From: Bacteroidota bacterium
GTDB lineage: Bacteria > Bacteroidota > Bacteroidia > Cytophagales > UBA9547
Assembly: GCA_004293915.1 (NCBI GenBank)
Contig: RDZG01000058.1
Coordinates: forward strand, 56,799 to 120,798
Reading direction: 5' to 3'
DNA: 64,000 bases
The notes beneath the pieces are model-generated. The model was not told the origin of the DNA, did no database searches, and saw only the letters and a list, made by a program, of their open reading frames with translations. A program made the position numbers and the translations under genes. Below are positions 35,732 through 46,335 of this stretch, piece after piece. How positions within the stretch are numbered: position 1 is the first letter of the stretch; each line of letters opens with the position of its first letter.

Positions 35732-36955
35732 TTATGATGTTAAATTTATTTTTTCTAAAAAAAGTGCCGTTGCTCCACTGTTTTGTTCAACATAAGTTGA
35801 GCAAATTTCGCCAGTATTTATTCTTTCAATTTCATCAAAATAAAATGATTTTATGCGTTTTTCAAGTTCATAATAATTTTTGATAGAAAAAGCTCCTTTC
35901 TGTTTTATTAATGCAATTGCTTCATTAAATTTTTGATAATTTTCACCAAAAATCACTGGAATTCCATACACAGCAGGTTCAAGAATATTATGCAAACCAC
36001 TTCCAAATGCCCCACCAATATAAGCTAAATCTGCATATTGATAAATCGAACTTAACATACCAATATTATCAATGATTAAAATTTTTGCATTTTCAAAATC
36101 ACCTTCACTATAGCGATAACATTTTATTGAAAAAGCATTTGTGATTTTTAATAATGTTTCTTCATCTATCAAATGTGGAGCAATTATGATTTTAAATTTT
36201 GGAAATTCTGCAAGATCAATTTGGTAAATTAAATCAATATCTTCTTGCCAAGTACTTCCAACAACAAGTAAGAAATTTTTATCTTTAAATTTTTCTATTT
36301 CAGGCAATGATTTTTTGTTCGTCAAAAAAGTTTTTACACTATCAAATCGCGTATCGCCAATTATAGTCGAATCTATATTAATAGTTTTTAGTAATTTTTG
36401 CGAATCAATGTCTTGTACAAAAATATGGGTAAATAACTTTAATGGATTGGGAATGATGTATTTTTTCCAATTAAAAAAATATTGATTTTCTCTAAAAATA
36501 GCTGATAATGAATAAGTTGGAATGTTTTTATAATTTAATTCAGCAATATGATTATACCAAAATTCATATTTTACAAAAATCGCTATCATGGGATTTGTCA
36601 CTTCTATAAATGTTTTCGCATTTGATTTTGTATCCAAACAAATATAAAAAACCCAATCTGCAAGTTTATAATTTTTGCGAATTTCGTAACCCGAAGGCGA
36701 AAAAAAAGTAAGTAAAATTTTATATTTAGAATGTGTGTTTTTGATTTCTTCTATAACAGGACGGGCTTGCTCAAACTCGCCAAGCGATGCACAATGAAAC
36801 CAAATCACATAAGGTTGTTTTGCAATGTTTGCTTGCTTTAATTTCTCAAAAATATCAGTTCGTCCATCAATCCAACTTTTTGCTTTGGAATTAAAAATAG
36901 ATGTTAATCGAATAAAAAATCCAAAAATATAAATGCCAATCGTGTAAAGAATCAT
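35732..36955 (-). CDS. waaA: 3-deoxy-D-manno-octulosonic acid (Kdo) transferase
   Basis: About 407 residues from ATG 36955 (MILYTIGIYIFGFFIRL), which gives the usual N-terminal membrane anchor; the upstream ATG (37042) would overlap the divergent DUF4296 gene. Motifs: PYVIWFHCASLGEFEQARPVIEEI (acceptor site, catalytic Glu) and GSTWQEDIDL...GGAFGSGLHNILEPAVYGIPVIFG (donor domain). It adds Kdo to lipid A precursor on the inner face of the inner membrane, linking to the lpx operon at 40.6-43.9 kb. Confidence 0.9.
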   Translation of the reverse strand: MILYTIGIYIFGFFIRLTSIFNSKAKSWIDGRTDIFEKLKQANIAKQPYVIWFHCASLGEFEQARPVIEEIKNTHSKYKILLTFFSPSGYEIRKNYKLADWVFYICLDTKSNAKTFIEVTNPMIAIFVKYEFWYNHIAELNYKNIPTYSLSAIFRENQYFFNWKKYIIPNPLKLFTHIFVQDIDSQKLLKTINIDSTIIGDTRFDSVKTFLTNKKSLPEIEKFKDKNFLLVVGSTWQEDIDLIYQIDLAEFPKFKIIIAPHLIDEETLLKITNAFSIKCYRYSEGDFENAKILIIDNIGMLSSIYQYADLAYIGGAFGSGLHNILEPAVYGIPVIFGENYQKFNEAIALIKQKGAFSIKNYYELEKRIKSFYFDEIERINTGEICSTYVEQNSGATALFLEKINLTS

Positions 36956-36986
36956 TAAAGGTTTATTTTTGTGCAAATTATAAAAA

Positions 36987-37334
36987 ATGAAGCAAGTATT
37001 TTTATTGATAGCATCTTTAGTCTTAATTTTTTCGTGTAACAAATCAGAAAAAATAAATCGTGATGGAATTTTGACTCCCGACCAAATGACAAATGCCTTA
37101 ATACATATCCATTTGTGTGAAGGAAAAGTTTCGCATACTTTTTTTACTGGCGATTCTGCAAAACTATATTATTTGAATTTAGAAAATGCTGCTTTTAAAA
37201 AATTGTGTATCACAAAAGCCCAATACGAAAAAAGTTATGCTTTTTATTCAAATCAAGTCGAAGAGTTTGATGATATATATACAAGAGTTGTAGATAGTTT
37301 GAGTTTAAGAGAGCAACTCAAAAAATATTATTAA
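36987..37334 (+). CDS. DUF4296 lipoprotein
   Basis: 115 residues with lipobox signal MKQVFLLIASLVLIFSCNK (Cys17). The domain begins GILTPDQMTNALIHIHLCEGK and continues with ITKAQYEKSYAFYSNQVEEFDDIYTRVVDSL, the small helical DUF4296 family of Bacteroidota. Function unknown, possibly envelope-related. It is divergent from waaA by 31 bp. Confidence 0.82.
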   Translation: MKQVFLLIASLVLIFSCNKSEKINRDGILTPDQMTNALIHIHLCEGKVSHTFFTGDSAKLYYLNLENAAFKKLCITKAQYEKSYAFYSNQVEEFDDIYTRVVDSLSLREQLKKYY

Positions 37335-37436
37335 TTTAAAAAACACATCATTACAACATAAAATAGTTTTTTAAAATTATCCTGAAGTTTGCTAAAATCA
37401 ACTTAATTTGCATTTAAAATTAAGATAATCAATAGC

Positions 37437-39260
37437 ATGGATTTTAAAAAATATATTCCTCACGCCAGTATTCTTGTACTTTTTGTAGTAGTTACAATTG
37501 CCTATTTTTTTCCGTTATATCAAGGAAAAACGGTTCGTTCGCACGATATTGTGCAATATCAAGGCATGGCAAAAGAAATTATTGACAACCGTCAAAAATT
37601 TGGAGAAGAGCCTTTTTGGACATCTGCCATGTTCGGTGGAATGCCAAACACAATGGTAAATATGGAACACAGTGGTAATTTATTTAAACCGCTTCATGGC
37701 TTTATTATCAGCATAACAAAATATCCTAGTAGCCTCATTTTTATATCGTTAGTTAGTTTTTTTCTATTGATGTTGGCTTTCGATTCGAGTGTGATTTTGG
37801 CAACCATTGGTGCTGTTGGATTTGCGTTTGCATCGTTTAATTTTATAAGTTTGCAAGCCGGACACAATGCAAAAATTGCTTGTATAGCTTATATGCCAGC
37901 TGTTTTGGCGGGTTTGGTTTGGTCATATCGCAAAAACAAATGGATGGGTGCTGCCATTTTAGCCATAGCTTTGGCTTTGCAAATCACAAATAATCATGTG
38001 CAGATAACGTATTATTTGGCTTTTATCTGCTTAGGATATGGAATAGTAGAGTTTTATAATGCTTTATTAGCCAAAAAACTAAATGTTTTTTTTCAAACCA
38101 CATTGATTTTGATGGTTGTAGCTTTGGTAGCACTTGGCTCAAATGCAGGTTATTTTCTTTCGCTGAATGAATATGGAAAATACTCGATTCGAGGAAAAAC
38201 CGAACTAAAACCTTTGGAAGAAAACAAAGAAGCTGTAAGAGCCGATGGTTTGGATAGAGATTATGTTTTTAATTATAGCAACTCACTTACCGAACCTTTT
38301 ACTTTTTTGATTCCTGATTATATGGGTGGTGCAAGTAGCGGAAGTTTAGATACAAAATCGGCTGCAGCAACTGCAATGCAAAAAAATGGTGTAGACTACC
38401 AACAAATGCAAGGATTTTTGCAACAAGTGCCACTTTATTTTGGCGAACAACCTTATGTTGCAGGTCCAATTTATATAGGTGCTATCATCTGTTTTTTATT
38501 TATTTTAGGACTAATAATAGTAAAAGATCGAATCAAATGGATGCTTTTGGTTTGTAGTGTTATAGGGATTTTATTAACTTTTGGCAAAAATCTACCTGCA
38601 CTTAATTATCTGTTATTCGATTATTTTCCTTTGTATAACAAATTTAGGTCGGTTACAATGGCTGTTGTGATTCCACAAGTTTGTATGAGTATTTTAGCGG
38701 TTTTAGCACTCAAAACCATTTTTGAAACCAAAGACAATACTATTTTCTCAAAACCTTTGGCAATAGCAGCTGGTACCACCGCAGGTTTTTCGATAATGGC
38801 TTTTTTGATGGCTAGTACAGGCTCGTATAGTTCAGCTGTAGATCAGGCTTACCAACTGCCCGAATGGCTGATTGAAGCCCTTGAAGAAGACAGAAAAGGA
38901 ATGAGAACTGGCGATGCTTTACGCTCTTTTTTCTTTATTGCCTTAGTTGGCGGAACGATTTATTTGCTGATAATCAATAAGATAAAACAAAATTTGGCTG
39001 GAATTGCAATTTTGATTTTTACATTTTTTGATCTTTGGCTAGTAGATAAAAGATACTTAAATAATAATAGTTTTGATAAAAATGTTATCAAGGAATTTTA
39101 TGCTCCAACCGAAGCCGATGCTTTGGTATTGCAAGATACCGACCCCAATTTTAGAGTTTTTAATTTAGATAATCCGTTTAATGATGCTCGAACTTCTTAT
39201 TTTTTCACAAATCTGTTGGCGGATATAGCCCAGCAAAACTTCGTAGATACCAAGATTTAA
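37437..39260 (+). pseudogene. yfhO: YfhO-family membrane protein, N-terminal part (frameshifted)
   Basis: 607 residues with ~12 hydrophobic segments (ILVLFVVVTIAYFFPLY ... AGIAILIFTFFDLWLV) and the family motifs HDIVQYQGMAKE, EPFWTSAMFGGMPN and SLQAGHNAKIACIAYMP. YfhO proteins are polytopic envelope proteins linked to glycosylation of lipoteichoic acid or surface polymers. The reading frame is correct to ARTSYF and then shifts at a six-T run (39200-39205), ending 19 codons later. Confidence 0.85.
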
Positions 39261-39889
39261 TCGAACGTAAAATATCTATCGAGCAACAATTATTTATAGA
39301 TGGATTGAAAAAAAGAGAAGTCAATTTTCATCTCACTCCAGTGCTTAATATGCTCAACACCAAATATGTATTGGCAGGAAACGAAGCTCAAGGTGTGATT
39401 AAAAACGATTCGGCTTATGGCAATGCTTGGTATGTAAAAGATATAGAAACAGTTAACAATGCAGACGAGGAAATTGCTGAACTTGGACTCCATGACCCAC
39501 GACATACTGCCGTAATGGATGTTTCTCGATTTAAACAAGACCAAGTTCATTTCTTAAAAGATACTGCAGCGTATGTAAAACTTACAGCCTTTAAACCTTA
39601 TGAATTGGTTTACGAATGTTCGAGCAAATACGAAGGTTTTATTGTTTTTTCCGAAGTTTTTTATCCAAAAGGATGGACAGCAACCATAGATGAAAAACCT
39701 ACAACGATTAAACAAGTAAATTATGTTTTGCGTGGCTTACATGTACAGCCTGGCAAACATACAATCACAATGAAAATGTCAAACGAAAGTTATTTATTAG
39801 GTAATAAAATTGCACTAGGCTGCTCAGGATTAATTTACTTAGGTTTTGTGTTGGTTTTATACACAACTTTTAAAGGAAATAAAAAATAA
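39206..39889 (+). pseudogene. yfhO: YfhO-family membrane protein, C-terminal part
   Basis: This frame continues the YfhO protein as HKSVGGYSPAKLRRYQDLIERK and then LTPVLNMLNTKYVL...GGFIVFSEVFYPKGWTATID, the conserved periplasmic tail, ending in a last TM segment (ALGCSGLIYLGFVLVLY). The first ATG in the frame is at 39305, but that would start inside the conserved region. A one- or two-base change in the T-run would restore a protein of ~815 residues, the usual family length. A sequencing error is quite possible. Confidence 0.85.
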
Positions 39890-39969
39890 AGTTTGTACGT
39901 CAAGTCTTTCTTTAAAAACATTAAAGAAAGTTATCAAAATGAAAGCAGAGTAATAATAGCAATCTAATT

Positions 39970-40542
39970 ATGAACAAACTTTTAATACAAATAAAAAATT
40001 GTAAAGAGTGCGAACATCATCTTAAAGATGGAGTAAATCCAATTATTGCTGCAAGCTCAAAAAGTAAACTTATTATCATCGGACAAGCACCGGGAAGAAT
40101 AGTGCATAATACCAATATTCCTTGGAACGACAAAAGCGGTGATAATCTGCGCAATTGGTTAGATATTGACAAACATACATTTTATAATACAGACATTGTC
40201 GCTCTAATGCCAATGGGATTTTGTTATCTTGGAACAGGTAAAAATGGGGACTTACCTCCACGAACCGAATGTGCTCCTTTATGGCACAATAAATTGTTGA
40301 ACTTAATGCCTAATGTAAAACTCATTTTACTTATTGGACAATATGCTCAAAACTATTATTTAGGCAACAAATCAAAAATTACTTTGACAGAAACCGTTTA
40401 TAATTTTAAAGACTATTTACCAAAATACTTCACATTGCCACATCCTTCGCCAAGAAACAATATTTGGCTAGCAAAGAATGAATGGTTTGGACAAAATGTA
40501 TTGCCAGAGTTAAAAAAACAAGTTCAAAATATTTTGAACTAG
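39970..40542 (+). CDS. Uracil-DNA glycosylase family protein
   Basis: 190 residues, cytoplasmic. IIGQAPGRIVHNTNIPWNDKSGDNLRNWL is motif 1 of the family (the water-activating region with AP and the aromatic-rich loop), and LPHPSPRNNIWL is motif 2. It lacks the canonical GQDPYH of family 1 and is closest to the small UDG-like family of Bacteroidota. A CxxC near the N-terminus (KNCKECEHHL) may bind metal. Function: removal of uracil or related damaged bases. Confidence 0.82.
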   Translation: MNKLLIQIKNCKECEHHLKDGVNPIIAASSKSKLIIIGQAPGRIVHNTNIPWNDKSGDNLRNWLDIDKHTFYNTDIVALMPMGFCYLGTGKNGDLPPRTECAPLWHNKLLNLMPNVKLILLIGQYAQNYYLGNKSKITLTETVYNFKDYLPKYFTLPHPSPRNNIWLAKNEWFGQNVLPELKKQVQNILN

Positions 40543-40655
40543 AAAATAATCGTTAATTTTATCTTAAAAATTGGAGATTTGGTAATTAGAATATACATTT
40601 TAAGTGTGAATTATATCAAATGATGTACTCAAAACGTTATCTTATTACATCTGAA

Positions 40656-41456
40656 TTAATCTTCCTCAATAGAGGTTTTCATATCAGGACCTTTCAGGAT
40701 TCCTCGCGTGCTGTTACCAATAAAATTTAAAATCTCGTCACGTTCGCTTGAAGGCTTAAACTCTACTTCTACTTTGTGCAAAGCCTGATTTGTATTCATT
40801 CCTTGCATATAAAACGTACGGTAAATATCTGCAATTTCATTGATTTGATCGTTGGAGTAGCCTCTCCTACGAAGTCCAACGGAGTTTATGCCACAATAAC
40901 TTAATGGCTCACGAGCAGCTTTTATAAAAGGAGGAACATCTTTACGAACCAATGCACCACCTGTAACAAAAGCATGTGCACCAATATGTACAAATTGATG
41001 AATGGCAGATGTACCGCCAATCATTGCCCAATCGTCTATGGTAATATGTCCAGCCAATTGTACACTATTTACAATGATACAATTGTTGCCTATCGTGCAA
41101 TCATGAGCCACATGCACATAAGCCATTATTAAACAATTAGAACCTATAACAGTCTGATTATTAGCTGTTGTGCCTCGATTTAAGGTTACACATTCTCTAA
41201 TTGTTGTGTTGTCGCCAATTACTGTAAGCGTTGGCTCTCCTTTGTATTTTAAATCTTGTGGCACAGCCGAAATAGAAGCACATGGAAATATTTTACAGTT
41301 TTTACCAATGCGAGCACCATCGAAAATAACTGCGTTGGAGCCAATCCAAGTGCCATCGCCAATAATTACATCGCCTGCAATATAGGCAAAAGGTTCAATC
41401 GTAACGTTGTTGCCTATTTGTGCGTTAGGGTGTATGTATGAAAGATTATGCGGCAT
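40656..41456 (-). CDS. lpxA: UDP-N-acetylglucosamine O-acyltransferase
   Basis: About 266 residues from ATG 41456 (MPHNLSYIHPNAQIG); the earlier ATG would overlap lpxC-fabZ. Left-handed beta-helix of hexapeptide repeats (IGNNVTIEPFAYI, IGDGTWIGSNAVI...), with the catalytic His in MAYVHVAHDCTIGNN, then a C-terminal helical domain. First committed lipid A step: 3-hydroxyacyl-ACP transfer to UDP-GlcNAc. Last gene of the lpxD-lpxC/fabZ-lpxA cluster. Confidence 0.94.
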   Translation of the reverse strand: MPHNLSYIHPNAQIGNNVTIEPFAYIAGDVIIGDGTWIGSNAVIFDGARIGKNCKIFPCASISAVPQDLKYKGEPTLTVIGDNTTIRECVTLNRGTTANNQTVIGSNCLIMAYVHVAHDCTIGNNCIIVNSVQLAGHITIDDWAMIGGTSAIHQFVHIGAHAFVTGGALVRKDVPPFIKAAREPLSYCGINSVGLRRRGYSNDQINEIADIYRTFYMQGMNTNQALHKVEVEFKPSSERDEILNFIGNSTRGILKGPDMKTSIEED

Positions 41457-41463
41457 TTTTTTA

Positions 41464-42858
41464 TTATACTCCAGGTTTACGAACAATACTAGCTGTCATT
41501 AAGGCTTCGCAAGTGAGTTGCCCATTTACATAAGCGTGTCCTTGCATTTTGATAATACCACGTTTTATAGGCGAAACTAATTCGCATTTATAAATAAGTG
41601 TATCGCCTGGTACTACCATTTTTTTGAATCTACAATTTTCTATTGCAAGAAAATATGCCCAATAATTTTCGGGGTCATCAACGGTTTCGAGTGCTAAAAT
41701 TCCACCTGTTTGTGCCATTCCTTCGATTTGAAACACACCCGGAAAAACTGGATTATCATTGAAATGACCAGTAAAAAAAGGTTCATTTATAGTTACATTT
41801 TTTACACCTACCACCAAACTTGCTTCCAAATGAATCACTTTGTCCAACATTTTGAATGGATAAGTGTGTGGTAAAATATTATAAACTTGTTTTACATCAT
41901 ATATTGGTGGATTGTTTGGGTTATAATATGGAGCTGCATTTTTGGAATCCAACATGGCTTTTTTTAGTTTTTTGCAAAAAGCCACATTTGCTGCGTGACC
42001 CGGACGGGCAGCCAAAATTTGTGCTTTTATAGGTCTGCCAAGCAAAGTTAAATCGCCAATTACATCCAGAAGTTTATGTCGAGCAGGTTCATTATTATAC
42101 CGCAATTCGACATTGTTTAAAATCCCTTCTTTGCGAACTTCAATTTTTTGTTTGTTGAATAGTTTTGCTAAACTTTCGAGTTCTTCATCTTTAACCACTC
42201 TATCCACAATCACAATGGCATTGTTTAAATCACCACCTTTAATTAGATTTTGCGATTTTAACATTTCTAGCTCATGTAAAAAACAAAAGGTACGGCAAGC
42301 AGCAATCTCTTTTGGAAACTGCGAAATGTCTGTAATCGAAGCATGTTGGCTTCCCAAAACAGGCGAATTATAATCAATCATTACCGTAACTCGGTAATTA
42401 TCAAGTGGCAATGCGGCAATTTCTACACCTCTGGATTCATCTACATACCTAATATTTTCTGTAACTACAAAATAGTTGCGAGAAGCTTTTTGTTCGATTA
42501 AACCAACTTCGGAAAGAGCATCAACAAATATTTTTGAACTTCCATCCATGATTGGTGGCTCTGGACCATCCAACTGAATCAGTACATTATCTATTTCTAA
42601 ACCACTCAAAGCTGCTAATGTATGTTCAACAGTATTGATTCTGGCTCCATTTTTTTCTATGGTAGTTCCTCTTGATAAATCAACCACATAATCTACATCT
42701 GCCTCAACTATTGGCTGATTTGGTAAATCTATGCGTTGAAATTTTATTCCAAAATTAATGTCTTGTGGCACAAAAGTCATGTTACAATTCTGACCTGTAT
42801 GAAGACCAACTCCAGAAACGGTTATTTTGTCTTTAATGGTATGCTGCTTACTATTCAT
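41464..42858 (-). CDS. lpxC-fabZ: Bifunctional UDP-3-O-acyl-GlcNAc deacetylase / 3-hydroxyacyl-ACP dehydratase
   Basis: 464 residues. Residues 1-~310 are LpxC, with GVGLHTG, zinc ligand HTLAAL and RHKLLDVIGDLTLLG. Residues ~315-464 are FabZ with LPHTYPFKMLDKV, and VFPGVFQIEGMAQTGGI containing the catalytic Glu. The fusion is a known Bacteroidota trait that couples lipid A deacetylation and acyl-chain synthesis. The start is at 42858, 4 bp from lpxD. Confidence 0.95.
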   Translation of the reverse strand: MNSKQHTIKDKITVSGVGLHTGQNCNMTFVPQDINFGIKFQRIDLPNQPIVEADVDYVVDLSRGTTIEKNGARINTVEHTLAALSGLEIDNVLIQLDGPEPPIMDGSSKIFVDALSEVGLIEQKASRNYFVVTENIRYVDESRGVEIAALPLDNYRVTVMIDYNSPVLGSQHASITDISQFPKEIAACRTFCFLHELEMLKSQNLIKGGDLNNAIVIVDRVVKDEELESLAKLFNKQKIEVRKEGILNNVELRYNNEPARHKLLDVIGDLTLLGRPIKAQILAARPGHAANVAFCKKLKKAMLDSKNAAPYYNPNNPPIYDVKQVYNILPHTYPFKMLDKVIHLEASLVVGVKNVTINEPFFTGHFNDNPVFPGVFQIEGMAQTGGILALETVDDPENYWAYFLAIENCRFKKMVVPGDTLIYKCELVSPIKRGIIKMQGHAYVNGQLTCEALMTASIVRKPGV

Positions 42859-42861
42859 TCG

Positions 42862-43908
42862 TTAAGATTCGAGAGGGAGCAAATGTAAAACTTTTTCTTC
42901 AAGTTCCTCAATTCGCTTTAATAATTCAGGTAATTTTCTGTACACACTGTATGTTCTCAGATTTTGTTTAAGCTCAACTGCAGGCGAACCAAAGTAAGAT
43001 TTTCCTTCTTCTGAAATTGGTCTTGAAATTCCAGATTGAGCACCAACAGAAGTTCTGTTTGCAACTTCTATATGTCCAACCACACCAACTTGTCCGCCTA
43101 TTACACAATTTTCGCCTAATTTTGTTGAGCCAGAAACGCCTGACTGAGAGGCAATTACAGTGTTTTTGCCTATTTCTACATTATGGGCAATTTGAATTAA
43201 ATTATCAAGTTTTACACCTTTTCTAATAATGGTCGAACCCATTGTTGCACAATCAATTACTGTATTTGCACCAATATCAACATGGTCTTCCAAAATCACA
43301 TTTCCAATTTGAGGAATTGTTTTGTACGAACCATCAGATAGGGGAGCGAAACCAAATCCATCGCTACCAATTATAGCTCCTGATTGAATGGTACAATAAG
43401 AACCAATAACACAATCGGCATAAATTTTGGATCCAGCATATAAAATTGTATTATTTCCAATGGTTACATTATCGCCAATATATACTTGAGGATAAATTTT
43501 TACATTATTGCCTATTTTACAGTTAGAACCAATATATGAAAAAGCACCTCTGTAAATATTATCACCTATTATTACCTTTTCGCCAACAAAACAGGGCTGT
43601 TCAATTCCTGTTTTTTTGAAAGTAATCAGTTTATGATATTCTTCTAAAAGTGTAGAAAATGCTGTATATGAGTTTTTTACACGAATAAGTGTTGTTGAAA
43701 CTTTTTCTTTTAATTGATAATCTTCGTTTATAATTACTGCGCCAGCTTGTGTATCATATAAAAAATTTTCGTATTTTAAATTTGATAAAAAGCTAATACT
43801 GTTTGGAGATCCTTCTTGAATTTTAGAAAGCGTATTGATTTTTTGATTGCTATTTCCTTCAACCTTTCCTTCTAAAATGTGTGCTATTTGTGCTGCAGTA
43901 AACTCCAT
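42862..43908 (-). CDS. lpxD: UDP-3-O-acylglucosamine N-acyltransferase
   Basis: 348 residues: an N-terminal uridine-binding domain (MEFTAAQIAHILEGKVEGN), then hexapeptide repeats forming the beta-helix (VIIGDNIYRGAFSYIGSN, GNNVKIYPQVYIGDN) with the catalytic His in LIQIAHNVEIGKN, and a C-terminal coiled helix (LPELLKRIEELEEKVLHL). It adds the second hydroxyacyl chain in lipid A synthesis. First of the three contiguous lipid A genes. Confidence 0.94.
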   Translation of the reverse strand: MEFTAAQIAHILEGKVEGNSNQKINTLSKIQEGSPNSISFLSNLKYENFLYDTQAGAVIINEDYQLKEKVSTTLIRVKNSYTAFSTLLEEYHKLITFKKTGIEQPCFVGEKVIIGDNIYRGAFSYIGSNCKIGNNVKIYPQVYIGDNVTIGNNTILYAGSKIYADCVIGSYCTIQSGAIIGSDGFGFAPLSDGSYKTIPQIGNVILEDHVDIGANTVIDCATMGSTIIRKGVKLDNLIQIAHNVEIGKNTVIASQSGVSGSTKLGENCVIGGQVGVVGHIEVANRTSVGAQSGISRPISEEGKSYFGSPAVELKQNLRTYSVYRKLPELLKRIEELEEKVLHLLPLES

Positions 43909-44001
43909 ATTTATACTTTAATATCTAAATTTAAAACAAAACTATTTTTTAGACAACTCTTTTTAGAAATAGTTTAATACTTAATTTCCAAAAGTAACAA
44001 T

Positions 44002-45243
44002 TTAACTAAATATGCCAAAAAAAGCTTCTTCGGTTGTACATAAATAATGTTTGGTTACAATCTCACTTATTGCTTTGATATTTGGCAAATCAGAAGCGTA
44101 ACTAACATCGATTAATTCGCCAGTTTTTTTCATAATATTTATGCTTTTTCCAGTTGGAATGTAACCTAAATTAGATAACTCACCAACAATTCTCAAATAA
44201 TGCATATTTTCGGCATTCACTTGATGATATTGGCTAATTTTTTGTCCTACATTGCTTAAATATTCAGCCGAAAATGGCTTTTTAGCTAAAACTATTTTAA
44301 ATAACGTTCTGTTTAAAAGTTTATTGCACAATAAAGATAAAATAGCATCTTTTTCACTAGCCCAAAATTTGATACCCGTCCAAATATCATAATCATCGAG
44401 CTTACCAAATACATCTAAAAGATTTGTATCTTGCTCAAAATCAGAAAGTTTAAAATCATTTAAAAAAAATATTTTTAGATTTGGAGTACAAAAAATTTCA
44501 ACTCCATTTTTTGTTAATTCCCTTGCACGATTTACGATCTGAATCAGCATTTGTTCAGCACAAATCGTAGTTTTATGCAAATAAACTTGCCAATACATCA
44601 GCCTGCGAGCATTTAAAAAATTTTCGACACTGTATACTCCTTTTTCTTGAACAGCAATTTCATCGTTTACAATTTCAAACATCCGAACCAACCTATCAGC
44701 ACTTACTATACCTTCGGAAACTCCTGTAAAATACGAATCTCGATTGAGGTAATCCAATCTATCTATATCTAATTGACTACTAACTAGTTGATTGAAAAAA
44801 TGGCGTTCATATTTATCTGTAAAAATAGCTATTGCTAAGGTTAATGCTCCATTAAATTCACTATTTAATTTGTTCATAAAAAGCAAAGAAATGTCTTCAT
44901 GATGCACATTTTGTAAAATAGAATTTTCGAGTGCATGCGAAAAAGGTCCATGACCAATATCGTGCAACAGAATAGCAATCAAAGCACTTTCAAATTCATG
45001 TTCAGAAATTTCATAGCCTTTTAATCGAAGCGAATTTAGGGCTTGCTCCATTAAATGCATTGCACCCAAAGCATGATGAAACCGTGTGTGATTTGCTCCA
45101 GGATAAACCAAATCTGTTAATCCAAGTTGTTTTATTCGCCTAAGTCGTTGGAAATAAGGATGTTGAATTATATCGAAAATCAAATCCGAATGTATTGTTA
45201 TAAAACCATAAAGTGGGTCATTAAAAATTTTTCTTTTATTCAT
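44002..45243 (-). CDS. HD-domain phosphohydrolase (dGTPase-like)
   Basis: 413 residues. Motifs RLRRIKQLGLTDLVYPGANHTRFHHALGAMHL (H...), ILLHDIGHGPFSHALE (HD) and SSQLDIDRLDYLNRDSYFTG (D) make the full HD metal site. Homologues are annotated HD-domain or dGTP triphosphohydrolase-like; the substrate is unproven. It sits between trmD and lpxD on the same strand, likely in one long transcript. Confidence 0.85.
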   Translation of the reverse strand: MNKRKIFNDPLYGFITIHSDLIFDIIQHPYFQRLRRIKQLGLTDLVYPGANHTRFHHALGAMHLMEQALNSLRLKGYEISEHEFESALIAILLHDIGHGPFSHALENSILQNVHHEDISLLFMNKLNSEFNGALTLAIAIFTDKYERHFFNQLVSSQLDIDRLDYLNRDSYFTGVSEGIVSADRLVRMFEIVNDEIAVQEKGVYSVENFLNARRLMYWQVYLHKTTICAEQMLIQIVNRARELTKNGVEIFCTPNLKIFFLNDFKLSDFEQDTNLLDVFGKLDDYDIWTGIKFWASEKDAILSLLCNKLLNRTLFKIVLAKKPFSAEYLSNVGQKISQYHQVNAENMHYLRIVGELSNLGYIPTGKSINIMKKTGELIDVSYASDLPNIKAISEIVTKHYLCTTEEAFFGIFS

Positions 45244-45278
45244 AAAATAATGATTCGTTTTTTTGAGAATCGTAAATT

Positions 45279-45959
45279 TTAATTTTCTTTCCAGAGTTTA
45301 GGTCTGCGTTGTTTTGTTCTTTCCACAGATTGTTCGTAACGCCATTCGTTTATTTTTTTTTCGTGACCAGAAAGTAAAATTTCAGGTACTTTCATTCCTT
45401 TAAAATCTTCGGGACGAGTATAAACAGGTGGAGCAATCAAATCATCTTGAAAAGAATCGGTAAGAGCCGAAGTTTCATCGCTCAACACACCCGGAACCAG
45501 CCTAATTAAGGCATCAGAAACCACTGCCGCAGCCAATTCGCCACCCGAAAGTACATAATCGCCAATACTTATTTCTTTGGTAATCAAATGTTTACGCACT
45601 CTTTCATCAACACCTTTATAATGACCACAAAGGATAATAAAATTTTGTTTAAGCGAAAGTGAGTTTGCCATTTTTTGATCAAAAAGTTCGCCATCAGGCG
45701 ACATATAAATGATTTCATCATACGTTCTTTCTGTTTTTAATTTTTCGATGATAGCAAAAATTGGTTCTGACATTAGCACCATTCCTGCTCCACCACCAAA
45801 AGCATAATCATCAACCTGACGATGTTTTGAGGTCGAATAATCTCTTAAATTATGAACTTGCAAAGTTACTAAACCTTTTTCTTGGGCACGTTTTAAAATA
45901 GATTGGTTGAGTGGACCATTAAAAATTTCGGGCAAAACTGTTATAATATCAATTCTCAT
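45279..45959 (-). CDS. trmD: tRNA (guanine-N1)-methyltransferase
   Basis: 226 residues. [38 protein letters not shown] (trefoil knot entry) and [30 protein letters not shown] (AdoMet-binding knot) are all present. It makes m1G37 in tRNA to prevent frameshifting. First gene of the trmD-HD-lpxD-lpxC/fabZ-lpxA transcript. Confidence 0.95.
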   Translation of the reverse strand: MRIDIITVLPEIFNGPLNQSILKRAQEKGLVTLQVHNLRDYSTSKHRQVDDYAFGGGAGMVLMSEPIFAIIEKLKTERTYDEIIYMSPDGELFDQKMANSLSLKQNFIILCGHYKGVDERVRKHLITKEISIGDYVLSGGELAAAVVSDALIRLVPGVLSDETSALTDSFQDDLIAPPVYTRPEDFKGMKVPEILLSGHEKKINEWRYEQSVERTKQRRPKLWKEN

Positions 45960-46038
45960 TATGCAAAAATAAAAAATAAAAAGGAGTGTGAATTTTATTT
46001 TTTTGAATCATTAAAAAACTAATTTTGTTGCCATAGCT

Positions 46039-46287
46039 ATGCAAACATTTGTAAACCCACGAGACCCAACAAACGAAATAATTACTCAAAAAATAATTGA
46101 GTGGATTCGCCATAAATTTTCGGTTTCGCCTGAAATAGAAGTTTTTGTAAATGAAATAAGCTGTGCTGATCCACATTGTGTGTGTAAAGAAACCCAAATA
46201 AAGATTTTACAAGTACCTATTTTAACTAAAAAAATTGCAAAACCGCTCACTTTTATTCGCAAATGGGATATAGAACTTTTGCAATAA
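46039..46287 (+). CDS. Small conserved protein with CxxxxC-x-C cluster
   Basis: 82 residues, no signal. The centre EVFVNEISCADPHCVCKETQI has a Cys-rich DP-containing motif recurring in small bacterial proteins of unknown function, and is followed by IKILQVPILTKKIAKPLTFIRKWDIELL. It might bind a metal. It lies between trmD (divergent) and rlmD, 48 bp upstream of the latter on the same strand. I cannot assign a function. Confidence 0.65.
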   Translation: MQTFVNPRDPTNEIITQKIIEWIRHKFSVSPEIEVFVNEISCADPHCVCKETQIKILQVPILTKKIAKPLTFIRKWDIELLQ

Positions 46288-46335
46288 AAACTTCCTGCAC
46301 AAATCTTTCTGATTAATTTTACACAAAATTAGCGA

